A stretch of 64,000 bases of DNA from Mycobacterium sp. 852002-51057_SCH5723018 (GCF_001667035.1 NZ_LZIR01000006.1:30971-94970), one strand, 5' to 3'; shown: positions 48,209 through 62,187, numbered from the stretch's first letter. Notes: generated by a model not told the origin, from the sequence alone. A program made the numbers and translations.

Positions 48209-49117
48209 CTAGCGGATCGCGCCGACGATGTCGCCCGACATGGCGCCCAGCTGGCCCGACCACGAGCCCCAGCCGTTGTCGCCGCCGCCCGGGAAGTCGA
48301 AGTGGCCGTTGTGCCCGCCGACGTTGCGGTACTGCTGATAGAACTCCCGGGAGCTGCCCATCGCCGCGCCCGCCTGGCCGATCATGGCGGCGTCGTCGCC
48401 GCCCATGTTCGTCGGGCTGTAGACCCACACGCGGGTGTTGTTCTGCGCCAGCAGCGAGGCGTGCACCCAGGGGTCGTGCCACTTCCACCGGCCCAGCTGC
48501 GGGGCGCCCCACATCCCGTTGCCGTCAATGCCGCCGAACTGCTGCAGGCCGGCCAGGATCGCGCCGTTGTAGTTGGTGCTCGACGGATACAGGAACCCCG
48601 ACAGCGAACCGGCGAAGCCGAAGCGGTCGGGATGGAACGCGGCCAGCGCCATCGCGCCATAACCACCTTGCGAGGCACCGACGGCGGCGTGGCCGCCGGG
48701 TGCCAGACCCTTGTTGGCGGCCAGCCAGTTGGGCAGCTCGCTGGACAAGAAGGTGTCCCACTGCTTGCTGCCGTCCTGCTCCCAGTTGGTGTACATGCTC
48801 CAAGCGCCGCCGGCGGGCGCCACCACCGAGATGCCCTTGCCGCCCAGCGTGTTCATCGCATTGCCCGCGGTGACCCAGTTGCTCACGTCCGGGGCGGCGT
48901 TGAAGGCATCCAGCAGGTAGACCGCGTGCGGACCACCGGCCAGGAAGGCCACCGGGATGTCCCGGCCCATCGCGGCCGACGGGACCATCAGGCTCTCGTA
49001 ACCGGCGGCCCTGGCCTTCACCGTGGACTCTGCCGTGACGGCCACACCCAGCCCGACCGACAGTGCGGCGACGCAGAACACCCGCAGAACCGCTGACAGA
49101 CCCCGTACGACCCTCAT
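48209..49117 (-). CDS. fbpD: antigen 85-family protein FbpD (MPT51)
   Basis: FbpD is a secreted antigen 85 relative that binds fibronectin in M. tuberculosis and is considered to lack mycolyltransferase activity. The protein has 302 residues. The signal peptide runs over about 30 residues (RVFCVAALSVGLGVAVTAES, cut near ARA). The fold follows the family: YESLMVPSAAMGRDIPVAFL, NAMNTLGGKGISVVAPAGGA, AVGASQGGYGAMALAAFHPD and GQLGAMSGDIVGAIR. I chose the ATG at 49117 because GGAGGGTGGAC precedes it. It is next to fbpA on the same strand. Confidence 0.93.
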   Translation of the reverse strand: MRVVRGLSAVLRVFCVAALSVGLGVAVTAESTVKARAAGYESLMVPSAAMGRDIPVAFLAGGPHAVYLLDAFNAAPDVSNWVTAGNAMNTLGGKGISVVAPAGGAWSMYTNWEQDGSKQWDTFLSSELPNWLAANKGLAPGGHAAVGASQGGYGAMALAAFHPDRFGFAGSLSGFLYPSSTNYNGAILAGLQQFGGIDGNGMWGAPQLGRWKWHDPWVHASLLAQNNTRVWVYSPTNMGGDDAAMIGQAGAAMGSSREFYQQYRNVGGHNGHFDFPGGGDNGWGSWSGQLGAMSGDIVGAIR

Positions 49118-49274
49118 GTCCACCCTCCATCGTCTAGTCGCTGTGTGCACATTAACCAGCGCCGCCCGACACCCGGCCCGCAGGGTAGTGAAGTAGACCA
49201 CACCGCGGCGTGGCTAAACAGACCAACGGCGGCGACCCCGAGGGATCGCCGCCGTCAGTAGTGTTGCTTGGGGT

Positions 49275-50703
<1,429 letters not shown>

Positions 50704-52647
50704 TCACTCGCGCGGAGGCGGCGGAGAAGGCTGCGGGATGGGAAGCCCGCACCTGGCGAGCTCGTACAGCGGGACGCGATCGATCCGGTACTTGGTGAAC
50801 TCGTAGGAGTGCAGGACGTTGGAGACGAAGCGGTGCAAGGTCATTGGGGCGCGCACCGAGCTCAGCACCGCCTGGGTCTCGGGGCACTTCAGGGCCGCCA
50901 CCGCCTCGGCGACCCAGTTCTCGTCCAAATAGCCCGGAATTCCCGGGTGCAGCTTCACCCACGGGCCGTCGGCGATCACCCAGTCCGGAAAAAGGTTCTT
51001 GTCATGCCCGATCCGGCCGTGCTTCAACCGCTCCGTATGCTGCGCAAGCGGGTTTGCCAAGCCGATCTGGTCGATCACCCTGACATCGAGTCCCACGTTC
51101 ATGCCGACCATTCCCAGGTTGGTGAAGAACACTGTGTGCTGCGGCTTCTGGGGGCCGCCGGAGTCCGGGGCCGCTCCCGGCGCCGGCTGCAACATCGGGA
51201 CCAGGTCCCATTGGATGTAGTTGCCAGATGGGAGTAACAGCGCCCCCTCCGGGGTGTTGTCGAGCGCGGTCAACACGGCGGCCATCCGCGGGTAGTCGAG
51301 GTAATCCGCGGCGGTCAGGGGGTGTGCGTGCCCGGTGGCCTGCGCATAGAAGCGGCGCTCGTCGACGATCCCGGAGTAGGTGACGTGGGTGGCGTCGTCA
51401 CCCATGCCGGGCGAGTTTGCTGCCCACAGCGACCAGCCCGCGATGCCCAGCCACAGCGCGCTGGCCACACCGGCTACCCAATAGCCCGTCTCCCGCGAAT
51501 AGTCCACGCCGTCGGGCAGCATCACCGGGATGACCGCGACCGGCGCCAGCAAACAAAATAAAGGCGCCAGCAACACCCGGCCGTGCATGAAATCGCCGCC
51601 CTGCCGGATCCAGTAGAGCGCCTGCAGCAGCCCGCTGAAGAGGACGAATGCCACCGCCGCGGGTGGGCTTTGGACCGCCCGGGCCAGCCTGCCGTAGCCG
51701 GGCGCCGCGAGCGGGCGAAGGAAGGCCGGGCGGCGGCGAGCGGCCACCAAGAGCACTCCCAGCGGCACCAGCAGCGCCACCGGTATCCACACCGCGTAGG
51801 GCGCGTTGAAGTTAGCGAGATAGATCATTCCTTGGGACCACTTGTCCCCGGCCGCGTCCTTGGCCAACGCGGTCCCCGGCACCAGCAGGCCGTAGTAACC
51901 CATCCGGAAGAGCTGGTAGGCGACCGGCAGGAATCCGCCCGCCGCCACGATCAGCACGCGCCGGCGCCAGGCGCGGGCGGCGATGAGCATCATGATCAGC
52001 GCCAGCCCGCCCATCAGCGCGAGCTCTGGGCGCACCAGGACACTGAACCCCGCGACGAAGGCCAACGCCGCGATGAATGCCGGGCCGTCCGAGCGGCCTC
52101 GCACCGGCTGCGACCAACACACCATCATCCACCACAACAGCCCGAGGTAGGCCAGCGTCAGGCCGCTCTCCAAACCGGAGGTGGCAAAGTCCCGCGCCGG
52201 CGGCAGGGCGATGTAGACCAACGCCCCGGCGGGCAGCATGATCGCCCTGCGGCCGCGCAGGCTGGGCGCGTACAACCGGCCGGCGCCCAGCATCAGCAGC
52301 GCCACGCCCAGCACCGACAGCGCCAGAGCCAGCGCCAGCGCCACGTATTCCATGCGCATGAACCCGCCGACCCAGCTGCCCGCGTACATCAGGTAGGTCC
52401 ACGCCGTGGAGGTGTTCGCCTCCACCCGCTCGCCCTGGTTGAAGACCGGACCGTTACCGGCCAGCAAATTGCGCACCGTGCGTAGCACGATCAGTCCGTC
52501 GTCGGCGATCCAGCGTCGCTGCCAGGCCCCCCAGGCGAACAGGGCGGCAACCACGGTCACGCTGAGCCACAGGCTCACCCGCGCCGCCGTGGTGTAGGGG
52601 AACAGCGCCCGACCGGCCCGCCTGATTGTGGGCCGGCGGCGCAGCAC
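50704..52647 (-). CDS. aftB: terminal beta-(1->2)-arabinofuranosyltransferase AftB
   Basis: AftB caps arabinan with the terminal beta-1,2-linked arabinofuranose that later carries mycolates. The protein has 647 residues from the GTG at 52647. It is a GT-C membrane protein with about ten helices (WQRRWIADDGLIVLRTVRNL, then FNQGERVEANTSTAWTYLMY near the catalytic loop) and a periplasmic C-terminal part (TGHAHPLTAADYLDYPRMAA, FFTNLGMVGMNVGLDVRVID). The frame is open into ubiA; a start at the GTG at 52578 would match the shorter M. tuberculosis N-terminus. It lies 37 bases after ubiA. Confidence 0.92.
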   Translation of the reverse strand: MLRRRPTIRRAGRALFPYTTAARVSLWLSVTVVAALFAWGAWQRRWIADDGLIVLRTVRNLLAGNGPVFNQGERVEANTSTAWTYLMYAGSWVGGFMRMEYVALALALALSVLGVALLMLGAGRLYAPSLRGRRAIMLPAGALVYIALPPARDFATSGLESGLTLAYLGLLWWMMVCWSQPVRGRSDGPAFIAALAFVAGFSVLVRPELALMGGLALIMMLIAARAWRRRVLIVAAGGFLPVAYQLFRMGYYGLLVPGTALAKDAAGDKWSQGMIYLANFNAPYAVWIPVALLVPLGVLLVAARRRPAFLRPLAAPGYGRLARAVQSPPAAVAFVLFSGLLQALYWIRQGGDFMHGRVLLAPLFCLLAPVAVIPVMLPDGVDYSRETGYWVAGVASALWLGIAGWSLWAANSPGMGDDATHVTYSGIVDERRFYAQATGHAHPLTAADYLDYPRMAAVLTALDNTPEGALLLPSGNYIQWDLVPMLQPAPGAAPDSGGPQKPQHTVFFTNLGMVGMNVGLDVRVIDQIGLANPLAQHTERLKHGRIGHDKNLFPDWVIADGPWVKLHPGIPGYLDENWVAEAVAALKCPETQAVLSSVRAPMTLHRFVSNVLHSYEFTKYRIDRVPLYELARCGLPIPQPSPPPPRE

Positions 52648-52684
52648 AGTGCCGTTCAGCGCCTTCAGGCCTTTGAGTCGGGGG

Positions 52685-53593
52685 CTAGCCGAAGGCAACG
52701 GCGGCCCCAACCGTCGCGATCCAGGCCAAGAACAGCAGCTGCAACACCCGGTCGCGGAGCGCGATGTCCTCGGGCTCCCCGGCCAGCCCGCCGTCGACAT
52801 CGACCGCGTAGCGCAGGATCGCGATGGTGAACGGGACCATCGACACCGCATACCAGGACCCCGAGTGGTGGTCGCGCTCGAAAGCCCACAGTCCGTAGCA
52901 CATCACCACCGCGGTGGCCGACATCGTCCAGACGAATCGCAGATAGGTGCTGGTATAGCTTTCCAGCGACTTGCGGATCACGGCGCCGGTGCGCTCGGCG
53001 ACCTGAAGCTCGGCGTAGCGCTTGCCGGCCACCATGAACAGCGAGGCGAACGCCGCCGACAGCAAGAACCACTGCGACAGCGGAATGTCGGTGGCGACAC
53101 CCCCGGCGATGGCGCGTAGCAAATACGCCGACGACACGATGCAGATATCCATCACCGCTTGGTGTTTGAGGCCGAAGCAGTACCCCAGCTGCATGGCGAT
53201 GTAGACGGCCATCACCAGCGCCAGGTTCGGTGTCAACCACCACGCTATGGCCAGGGAGGCGACGCCCAGAACCGCGGCCAGAACGTAGGCCAGCCACTCG
53301 GGCACCACGCCGGCCGCGATCGGCCGGAACCGCTTGGTGGGGTGCTCGCGGTCGGCGTCGATGTCGCGCACGTCGTTGACCAGGTATATCGATGAGGCCG
53401 CCAGGCTGAAGACCACAAACGCCACGCCGACCTGGATCGCCAGTTGGACATAGTTGTAGCGGACCCCGCTGCCCAGCCCCGCGACCGGCGCGGCTAGCAC
53501 CAGGATGTTCTTCACCCATTGGCGCGGGCGGATCGCCTTGACGACGCCGATAATCAGGTTCGACGGCGGTCGGGTCACCACGTCTTCACTCAT
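52685..53593 (-). CDS. ubiA: decaprenyl-phosphate phosphoribosyltransferase UbiA
   Basis: UbiA transfers phosphoribose from PRPP to decaprenyl phosphate, the first committed step to the arabinose donor. The protein has 302 residues with nine predicted helices. The two Asp-rich prenyl/metal motifs of the UbiA superfamily are present: LVNDVRDIDADREHPTKRF and the second loop with AVMDICIVSSAYLLRAIAGG. Changes here are linked to ethambutol tolerance in M. tuberculosis. The ATG at 53593 (MSEDVVTRPP) overlaps the stop of the PAP2 gene, and three codons upstream would be possible but do not match the family. Confidence 0.95.
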   Translation of the reverse strand: MSEDVVTRPPSNLIIGVVKAIRPRQWVKNILVLAAPVAGLGSGVRYNYVQLAIQVGVAFVVFSLAASSIYLVNDVRDIDADREHPTKRFRPIAAGVVPEWLAYVLAAVLGVASLAIAWWLTPNLALVMAVYIAMQLGYCFGLKHQAVMDICIVSSAYLLRAIAGGVATDIPLSQWFLLSAAFASLFMVAGKRYAELQVAERTGAVIRKSLESYTSTYLRFVWTMSATAVVMCYGLWAFERDHHSGSWYAVSMVPFTIAILRYAVDVDGGLAGEPEDIALRDRVLQLLFLAWIATVGAAVAFG

Positions 53594-54127
53594 TCGGCGC
53601 ACCTCTTTCGGAACCTCGCGTCGCTCCGGCCCGCGATGCCCGCGACGGCGGCACCGAGGGCGACGCCGAAGGCCACATCGCTGGGATAGTGCACGCCCAG
53701 CAGTATCCGCGACAGCGCCATCGGCGGTATCAGGACCGCCGGGAGCGGCAGTCCGGTGGCCCGGCTCATCAGGATCGCCGCGGCCGTGGTGGACGTGGCA
53801 TGCGCGGACGGAAAGCTCAGCTGGCTGGGCGTGCCGACGTTGACGGCGACGGCCGGGTGGTGCGGCCGGCTGCGCCGCACCAGCCGCTTGACCAACACGG
53901 CGGTGGCGTGCGCGACAAACGCTCCGGCCCCGGCGGCCAGCCAGTCTCCGCGCCGTGTCGGCATCAGGACCGCACCGACCAGCGCGACCGCCAACCAGCC
54001 GATGCTGTGCTCCCCGAAGTGGGAAAGTCCCCGCGCCGCCAGGAGCACGCCCGGCCGGTCCGCCAGCGCCGACTGGATGGCCACCAGCGCGGCCACCTCG
54101 CCGCGCGGCGCTTCCGATGCAGCGGCG

Positions 54128-54135
<8 letters not shown>
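53590..54135 (-). CDS. PAP2-family phosphatase (Rv3807c-like)
   Basis: The membrane phosphatase is proposed to dephosphorylate decaprenyl-phosphoryl-5-phosphoribose, between UbiA and DprE1. The protein has 181 residues with the three PAP2 motifs in order: KRLVRRSRPHH (K-x6-RP), PSAHATS (PSGH) and SRILLGVHYPSD (SR-x5-H-x3-D). There are about five helices. It overlaps glfT2 by eight bases upstream and ubiA by four downstream, so it is tightly coupled in the glf-glfT2-PAP2-ubiA-aftB operon. It is about 15 residues longer at the N-terminus than the M. tuberculosis protein. Confidence 0.92.
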
Positions 54136-57246
<3,111 letters not shown>

Positions 57247-57484
57247 CTAACCCATTTGGCGACGCCAGGGCGTCGGGGTTCATCCTGATAACCACCGCCG
57301 CGGCGATCCAAATCGGCGATCACGGTCGGAGTCGCAATTGCCTCACGATTCAATATCAGCACTCCAGTCACACCATCCTCACTCGTACCATCAACTCTGT
57401 GTGCTTCATGCCGGACAGGACGGGCAGGACACGCCGACACAACCGCAGTTCGATTTAAGTTGTCCAGATATTGAGGAGACTTCC

Positions 57485-58669
57485 GTGCCGAACCGACGCC
57501 GACGCAAGCTTTCGACAGCCATGAGCGCGGTCGCCGCCCTGGCAGTGGCGAGTCCTTGCGCGTACTTCCTTGTTTACGAATCGACCGCCGGCAGCAAGCC
57601 ACCCGAGCACCACGAGTTCAAGCAGGCGGCGGTAATGTCCGACCTGCCCAACGAGCTGATGGGCGCGCTGTCGCAGGGCCTTTCGCAGTTCGGGATCAAC
57701 TTGCCGCCAGTGCCCGCGTTGGGTGGCGGCGGTGCCGCCAGCCCGGGCCTGACCAGTCCTGGCTTGACGAGCCCGGGGTTGACCAGCCCAGGGCTGACGA
57801 GTCCGGGCCTCACTAGCCCAGGCCTGGCGAGCCCCGGTCTGACCAGCCCGGGCCTGACGAGTCCGGGGCTGACGAGCCCGGGTCTGGCCAGCCCCTCGCT
57901 GGCGACCCCGGGGCTGCCGCCGACCACGCCTGGCGCTGCCACGCCGGGTGCGGTGGCGACCACGCCGGCCGCGGGGCTCAACCCCGCGTTGTCCAACCCC
58001 GGTTTGACCAGCCCGACGGGCGCGCTACCAGGCGTGGGCAGTCCCACACTCGCACCCAGCGAAGTGCCGATCGACTCACAGACCGGCCTGGACCCGGGTG
58101 CCGGCGGGACCTATCCGATCCTCGGTGACCCGTCCACGCTGGGCGGCGCTTCGCCGGTCGCGTCCGGCGGGGGTGCAACCGGGGGCGGCTCGGGCGGCGG
58201 CGGCGGGCTCGTCAACGACGTGATGCAGGCCGCCAACCAGTTGGGCGCCAGCCAGGCCATCGACCTGCTCAAGGGGCTGGTGATGCCGGCCATCATGCAG
58301 AGCGTGCAGCAGGGTGGGCCGGGTGCCGCGGGTGCCCTGCCGGGCGCGGCCGGCGCGCTGCCCGGCGCGGCGGGTGCCCTGCCGGGCGCGGCGGGTGCGC
58401 TGCCGGGTGCGGCGGGTGCCCTGCCGGGTGCGGCGGGTGCGCTGCCGGGTGCGGCTAAGGCCCTGCCGGGTGCCGCTGGTGCCCTGCCAGGTGCCGCCGC
58501 GGGTGCGCTTCCGGCTGCCGCCGGTGCGCTTCCGGGTGCCGCCGGTGCGCTGCCCGGTGCGGCCGGGGCCCTGCCGGGTGCCGCGGGCGCCCTCCCGGGC
58601 GCCGCCGCGGGCGCCCTGCCCGCTGCCGCCGGTGCCGCCGCGCCCGTCGCGGGCGCGCTGCCTCACTAG
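57485..58669 (+). CDS. erp: exported repetitive protein Erp (PirG)
   Basis: Erp is a cell-surface protein needed for full virulence and growth in M. tuberculosis. The protein has 394 residues, about 110 more than the M. tuberculosis form. The signal peptide (KLSTAMSAVAALAVASPCAY) is followed by the conserved N-terminal domain and then the central PGL[T/A]S pentapeptide repeats (ten clean copies from about residue 88, with degenerate ones after). After a conserved domain (NQLGASQAIDLLKGLVMPAI) there is a long second repeat, about 14 copies of a PGAAGAL heptad. The GTG start has GAGGAG upstream. Confidence 0.93.
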   Translation: MPNRRRRKLSTAMSAVAALAVASPCAYFLVYESTAGSKPPEHHEFKQAAVMSDLPNELMGALSQGLSQFGINLPPVPALGGGGAASPGLTSPGLTSPGLTSPGLTSPGLTSPGLASPGLTSPGLTSPGLTSPGLASPSLATPGLPPTTPGAATPGAVATTPAAGLNPALSNPGLTSPTGALPGVGSPTLAPSEVPIDSQTGLDPGAGGTYPILGDPSTLGGASPVASGGGATGGGSGGGGGLVNDVMQAANQLGASQAIDLLKGLVMPAIMQSVQQGGPGAAGALPGAAGALPGAAGALPGAAGALPGAAGALPGAAGALPGAAKALPGAAGALPGAAAGALPAAAGALPGAAGALPGAAGALPGAAGALPGAAAGALPAAAGAAAPVAGALPH

Positions 58670-58679
58670 ACCCTCGAGG

Positions 58680-58772
58680 AACCTGTTACCTGACGGCACC
58701 GCAGAGACTGCCGGGGCTCGGGACGAGCAACCCGCCCGGCTACCCCACCTCTGCGGTGCCGTCGAACAGGTT
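58680..58772 (+). terminator. long hairpin after erp
   Basis: Outer arms AACCTGTT (58680-58687) and AACAGGTT (58765-58772) and inner arms GACGGCACCGCAGAG (58692-58706) and CTCTGCGGTGCCGTC (58749-58763) are perfect complements, giving 23 paired bases around a 42-base GC-rich loop. TTTTCG lies at the right foot. It starts 10 bases after the erp stop. It can act as a terminator or 3' stabiliser in either orientation. Confidence 0.65.
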
Positions 58773-58845
58773 TTCGTGGACTTTCGCGGCCCCTCGGGCC
58801 GTGTCGCCTCATTAATAACACCAGAAACACGAGTAACATCAGCTG

Positions 58846-60510
58846 GTGTCCCGCAATCGCGCGCCGACGATGTTGCTCACCGCCATCGCGGCGACCGTCG
58901 TCATCGTCTCGTGGGTGGGCGACGCGATCCACGGCGGCGGCGCGCCCACCCGGCCGCGGGCCGGCGACACCCAGCTCGCCGAGCAGCCGCTGATCGGGCT
59001 CGGCGGCGGCGTCACGGTCCGGGAGCTCAGCCAGGCCACACCGTTTTCGTTGGTCGCGCTGACCGGCAACCTCGCCGGCACCTCCATCCGCGTGCGCGCA
59101 AAGCGCAGCGACGGCTCCTGGGGACCCTGGTATCAGACCGAGTACGAAACCGCGGCGCCCGACGGCGGTCCGGCGGGTACCGAAGGCCTTGCGGCCGGGC
59201 CAAGCGAGGGGCCCCGCAGCACGGATCCGGTGTTCGTCGGGACCACCACGACGGTGCAGATCGCGGTTACCCGTCCGATCGACGCGCCGGTGACTCAGCC
59301 GCCTCCAGCACCGTCGAGCGTGTCCGCGGACAACGGCGGTCTGGGGTACAAGCCGGCGTCCAAGGAACAGCCCTACGCGCAGAACATCTCCGCGATCCTC
59401 ATCTCCCCGCCCCAAGCACCGGCTAAGACGCACTGGACACCGCCGGCCGGTGTCCTGATGCCCGGCCAGGCGCCCGCCATCATCAGCCGCGCGGAGTGGG
59501 GCGCCGACGAGTCGCTGCGCTGCGGTAGTCCCCAGTACGACAACGGGGTTCGTGCCGCGGTCGTCCACCACACCGCCGGCAGCAACGACTACTCCCCGCT
59601 CGAATCGGCCGGGATCGTCAAGGCGATCTACACCTACCACAGCAAGACGCTGGGCTGGTGCGACATCGCCTACAACGCGCTCATCGACAAGTACGGGCAG
59701 GTGTTCGAGGGCAGCGCCGGCGGTCTCACCAAGGCCGTCGAGGCGTTCCACACCGGCGGATTCAACCGCAACACCTGGGGCGTGGCGATGATCGGCAACT
59801 TCAACGACGTCCCGCCGACGCCGATCCAGCTGCGAACCGTGGGCCGGCTGCTTGGCTGGCGGCTGGGCCTGGACGGCGTCGACCCCAAGGGCACCGTGGC
59901 GCTGGAGTCAGCCGGCAGCCACTACACCACCTTCCCGGCCGGGGCTATCGCGACCCTGCCCACCATCTTCACCCATCGCGACGTCGGAAACACTGACTGC
60001 CCGGGCAATGCCGCCTACGCGCTGATGGACGAGATCCGGGACATTGCTTCGCATTTCAACGATCCGCCCGAGGAGTTGATCAAGGCGCTCGAGGGCGGCG
60101 CGATCTACGAGCACTGGCTGGCGATCGGCGGCATGAACAGCGTGCTGGGCGCGCCCACGTCGCCCGAAGACAGCGCCGAAGGCGACGCCCGATACGTCAC
60201 CTTTGCCAAGGGCGCGATGTACTGGTCGCCCGAGACCGGGGCACAGCCGATCACCGGCGCGATCTACGACGCCTGGGCGTCACTGAGCTACGAGCGGGGC
60301 CCACTCGGCCTGCCGACCAGCGCGGAAATCCAAGAGCCGCTGCAGATCACGCAGAACTTCCAGCATGGAACCCTGAACTTCGAGCGGCTCACCGGAAATG
60401 TCACCGACGTGGTGGACGGGATCACCACCCCCCTGTCGACGCAATCGCCGAGCGGGCCGACGGTGCCGCCCGAGCACTTCTCGCTGCCCTCCCACCCGGC
60501 CGCCACCTAG
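58846..60510 (+). CDS. exported N-acetylmuramoyl-L-alanine amidase/PGRP-domain protein with LGFP repeats (Rv3811-like)
   Basis: The protein has 554 residues. The signal-anchor N-terminus (MLLTAIAATVVIVSWVG) is followed by a beta-rich region and the PGRP/amidase_2 domain (about 205-405): ISRAEWGADESLRCGSPQYD, AAVVHHTAGSNDYSPLESAG, WCDIAYNALIDKYGQVFEGS and HRDVGNTDCPGNA, which include the His, Tyr and Cys zinc and catalytic residues. The last ~130 residues carry LGFP-type repeats (LGAPTSPEDSA, PLGLPTSAEIQ), which bind the cell wall. It lies between erp and the PE gene as in M. tuberculosis. The start is a GTG (58846). Confidence 0.92.
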   Translation: MSRNRAPTMLLTAIAATVVIVSWVGDAIHGGGAPTRPRAGDTQLAEQPLIGLGGGVTVRELSQATPFSLVALTGNLAGTSIRVRAKRSDGSWGPWYQTEYETAAPDGGPAGTEGLAAGPSEGPRSTDPVFVGTTTTVQIAVTRPIDAPVTQPPPAPSSVSADNGGLGYKPASKEQPYAQNISAILISPPQAPAKTHWTPPAGVLMPGQAPAIISRAEWGADESLRCGSPQYDNGVRAAVVHHTAGSNDYSPLESAGIVKAIYTYHSKTLGWCDIAYNALIDKYGQVFEGSAGGLTKAVEAFHTGGFNRNTWGVAMIGNFNDVPPTPIQLRTVGRLLGWRLGLDGVDPKGTVALESAGSHYTTFPAGAIATLPTIFTHRDVGNTDCPGNAAYALMDEIRDIASHFNDPPEELIKALEGGAIYEHWLAIGGMNSVLGAPTSPEDSAEGDARYVTFAKGAMYWSPETGAQPITGAIYDAWASLSYERGPLGLPTSAEIQEPLQITQNFQHGTLNFERLTGNVTDVVDGITTPLSTQSPSGPTVPPEHFSLPSHPAAT

Positions 60511-60515
60511 GCGGC
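60499..60515 (+). terminator. stem-loop at the end of the amidase gene
   Basis: GCCGCC-ACCTA-GGCGGC is a perfect 6-bp GC hairpin over the TAG stop codon (60508-60510), followed by GTTTT and later a T-run (GGTTTTTTGG, about 60535-60541). This is a plausible but weak terminator. Confidence 0.4.
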
Positions 60516-60647
60516 TTAGGGCGTTTTAGGGGCGGTTTTTTGGAGCGGAACGCCCGATTTCCCAGCGGATGTGCGTTTCGTCACAGTACGCTCGGCTTGG
60601 CCGGGGACTAGCGCTGATTGTGGGGATCGAGTCGAGGGGAGACGGCC

Positions 60648-62183
60648 GTGTCTTTCGTGATGACCGCGCCGGACATGGTTGCGGACGCGGCGGGAAATTT
60701 AGCGGGTATCGGCTCGGGCCTTCAGGAGGCGACGGCGGCCGCCGCAGCTCGAACCACCGGTGTGGCGGCCGCGGCCGCCGATGAGGTGTCGGTCGCGATC
60801 TCCGAGCTGTTCGGCACGTACGGGCAGAAATTCCAGGCGCTCAGCGCCGAGGCGGCGGCATTTCACGACGAGTTCGTGAGCTTGCTCAACGGCGGCGCGG
60901 CGGCATATGTCAGCACCGAGATCGCCAACGCCCAGCAGGGCCTGCTCAGCGCGGTGAATGCCCCCGCCGCCGCGATCACGCTCTACCCCGGCGGCGCGTA
61001 CGGGCAGCTCATCGCCAACACGACCGCCAACCTGGGCTCCCTCTTCGGCACCTGGTCCGCCGACCCGTTCCCGTTCTTGCGCCAGGTCCTGGCCAACCAG
61101 ACGGGCTACTGGCAGCAGATCGCCACCGCGCTCACCTTTACCGCCGAGAACTTCCCCGCGGTGCTGGCCAACCTGCCGGCGGCCATCCAGGGCGGCATCC
61201 AGCAACTTTTGGCGTTCAACCCGGCGTTTTACATCCAGCAGTTCATCACCACGCAGCTCGGCTTCGCCCAGAGCTTCTTCACGAACTTCAGCAGCGCGGT
61301 AACCGGAATCGTCAACGGCCTGCCCGCTTTCGGCGCCGAGCTACAGGTGGCTCTGCAAGCCGTCCTGGCCGGCAACTACTTCGGCGCGGTGCAAGACGTG
61401 GCGCAGGCCTTCGCCAATCTCTTGGTGACCGGGGCCAATCCCGGCACCATCGCGATCACCGTCAGTGGAGGAAGCCTCTTTCCCTTTGTGCTTCCCACTT
61501 TGACTGCCACGACCAACCCCACGCTGCTCGGCCCGCTGGGCAACTTCTTCGCCATGGCAAACATCCCCGGACAAGAGGCGCAGTACTTCACCAACCTGAT
61601 GCCTCCGTCCATCCCCAGGCAGATGGCGCAAAACCTCACCAACGTGCTCGATGTCCTTACGATTCCGAGCATTTCGGCGACGGCGACACTGCCGCTGTCC
61701 AATCCCACCACCGGATCGCTGAGCGCCTTCTTCGGGTTGCCGTTGGTGCTCACGTACGCGGTGGCCGGCGCCCCGATCGCGACACTGAACGGGTTGGCAA
61801 CCAGCGCGACGGCGGTTCAGCAGGCTCTGCTGGCCGGCAACGGCCTGGGGGCGGTCAACGCGCTCATCGATGCGCCGGCCGTCGTCGCAAACGGCTTCCT
61901 CAACAGCGACATCCTCGTGGACTTCACAGTCCCGGTGCCGATAAGCGTGCCGCTGCCGCCGCCTTTTCCTTCCATCAACGCCACTGTGCCGATCGTCTTG
62001 CACCTGCCCTTTGACGGCATTCTCGTTCCGCCGCACCCGGTTACGGCGACCATCGACCTGACTGGGCTTGGGTTCCCACCGACGCTGGTGACCATCTTTG
62101 GCACGCCCTTCATGGGACTCGCCCCGCTGCTCGTCAACTACATACCCGAACAGCTCGCGGCGGCGATCGCGCCCGCGGGGTAA
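60648..62183 (+). CDS. PE-family protein with non-PGRS C-terminal region
   Basis: The protein has 511 residues. The PE domain (1 to about 95) starts MSFVMTAPDMVADAAGNLAG and ends with the ESX export motif YVSTE (87-91). The remaining ~400 residues are a hydrophobic, Ala/Leu/Pro-rich domain (LPAAIQGGIQQLLAFNPAFY, FGAVQDVAQAFANLLVTG) with a Pro/Ile-rich end (PISVPLPPPFPSINATVPIV), not the Gly-rich PGRS tail. The position is that of PE_PGRS62 (Rv3812) in M. tuberculosis. The GTG start at 60648 follows GGGGAGACGGCC. Export and surface location are likely; function is unknown. Confidence 0.85.
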   Translation: MSFVMTAPDMVADAAGNLAGIGSGLQEATAAAAARTTGVAAAAADEVSVAISELFGTYGQKFQALSAEAAAFHDEFVSLLNGGAAAYVSTEIANAQQGLLSAVNAPAAAITLYPGGAYGQLIANTTANLGSLFGTWSADPFPFLRQVLANQTGYWQQIATALTFTAENFPAVLANLPAAIQGGIQQLLAFNPAFYIQQFITTQLGFAQSFFTNFSSAVTGIVNGLPAFGAELQVALQAVLAGNYFGAVQDVAQAFANLLVTGANPGTIAITVSGGSLFPFVLPTLTATTNPTLLGPLGNFFAMANIPGQEAQYFTNLMPPSIPRQMAQNLTNVLDVLTIPSISATATLPLSNPTTGSLSAFFGLPLVLTYAVAGAPIATLNGLATSATAVQQALLAGNGLGAVNALIDAPAVVANGFLNSDILVDFTVPVPISVPLPPPFPSINATVPIVLHLPFDGILVPPHPVTATIDLTGLGFPPTLVTIFGTPFMGLAPLLVNYIPEQLAAAIAPAG

Positions 62184-62187
62184 CGCT

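Noticed and set aside
52578..52851. Start of aftB inside ubiA
   Set aside because: The frame is open to 52851, but residues upstream of 52647 are the shadow of ubiA; only the GTG at 52647 or 52578 is reasonable.
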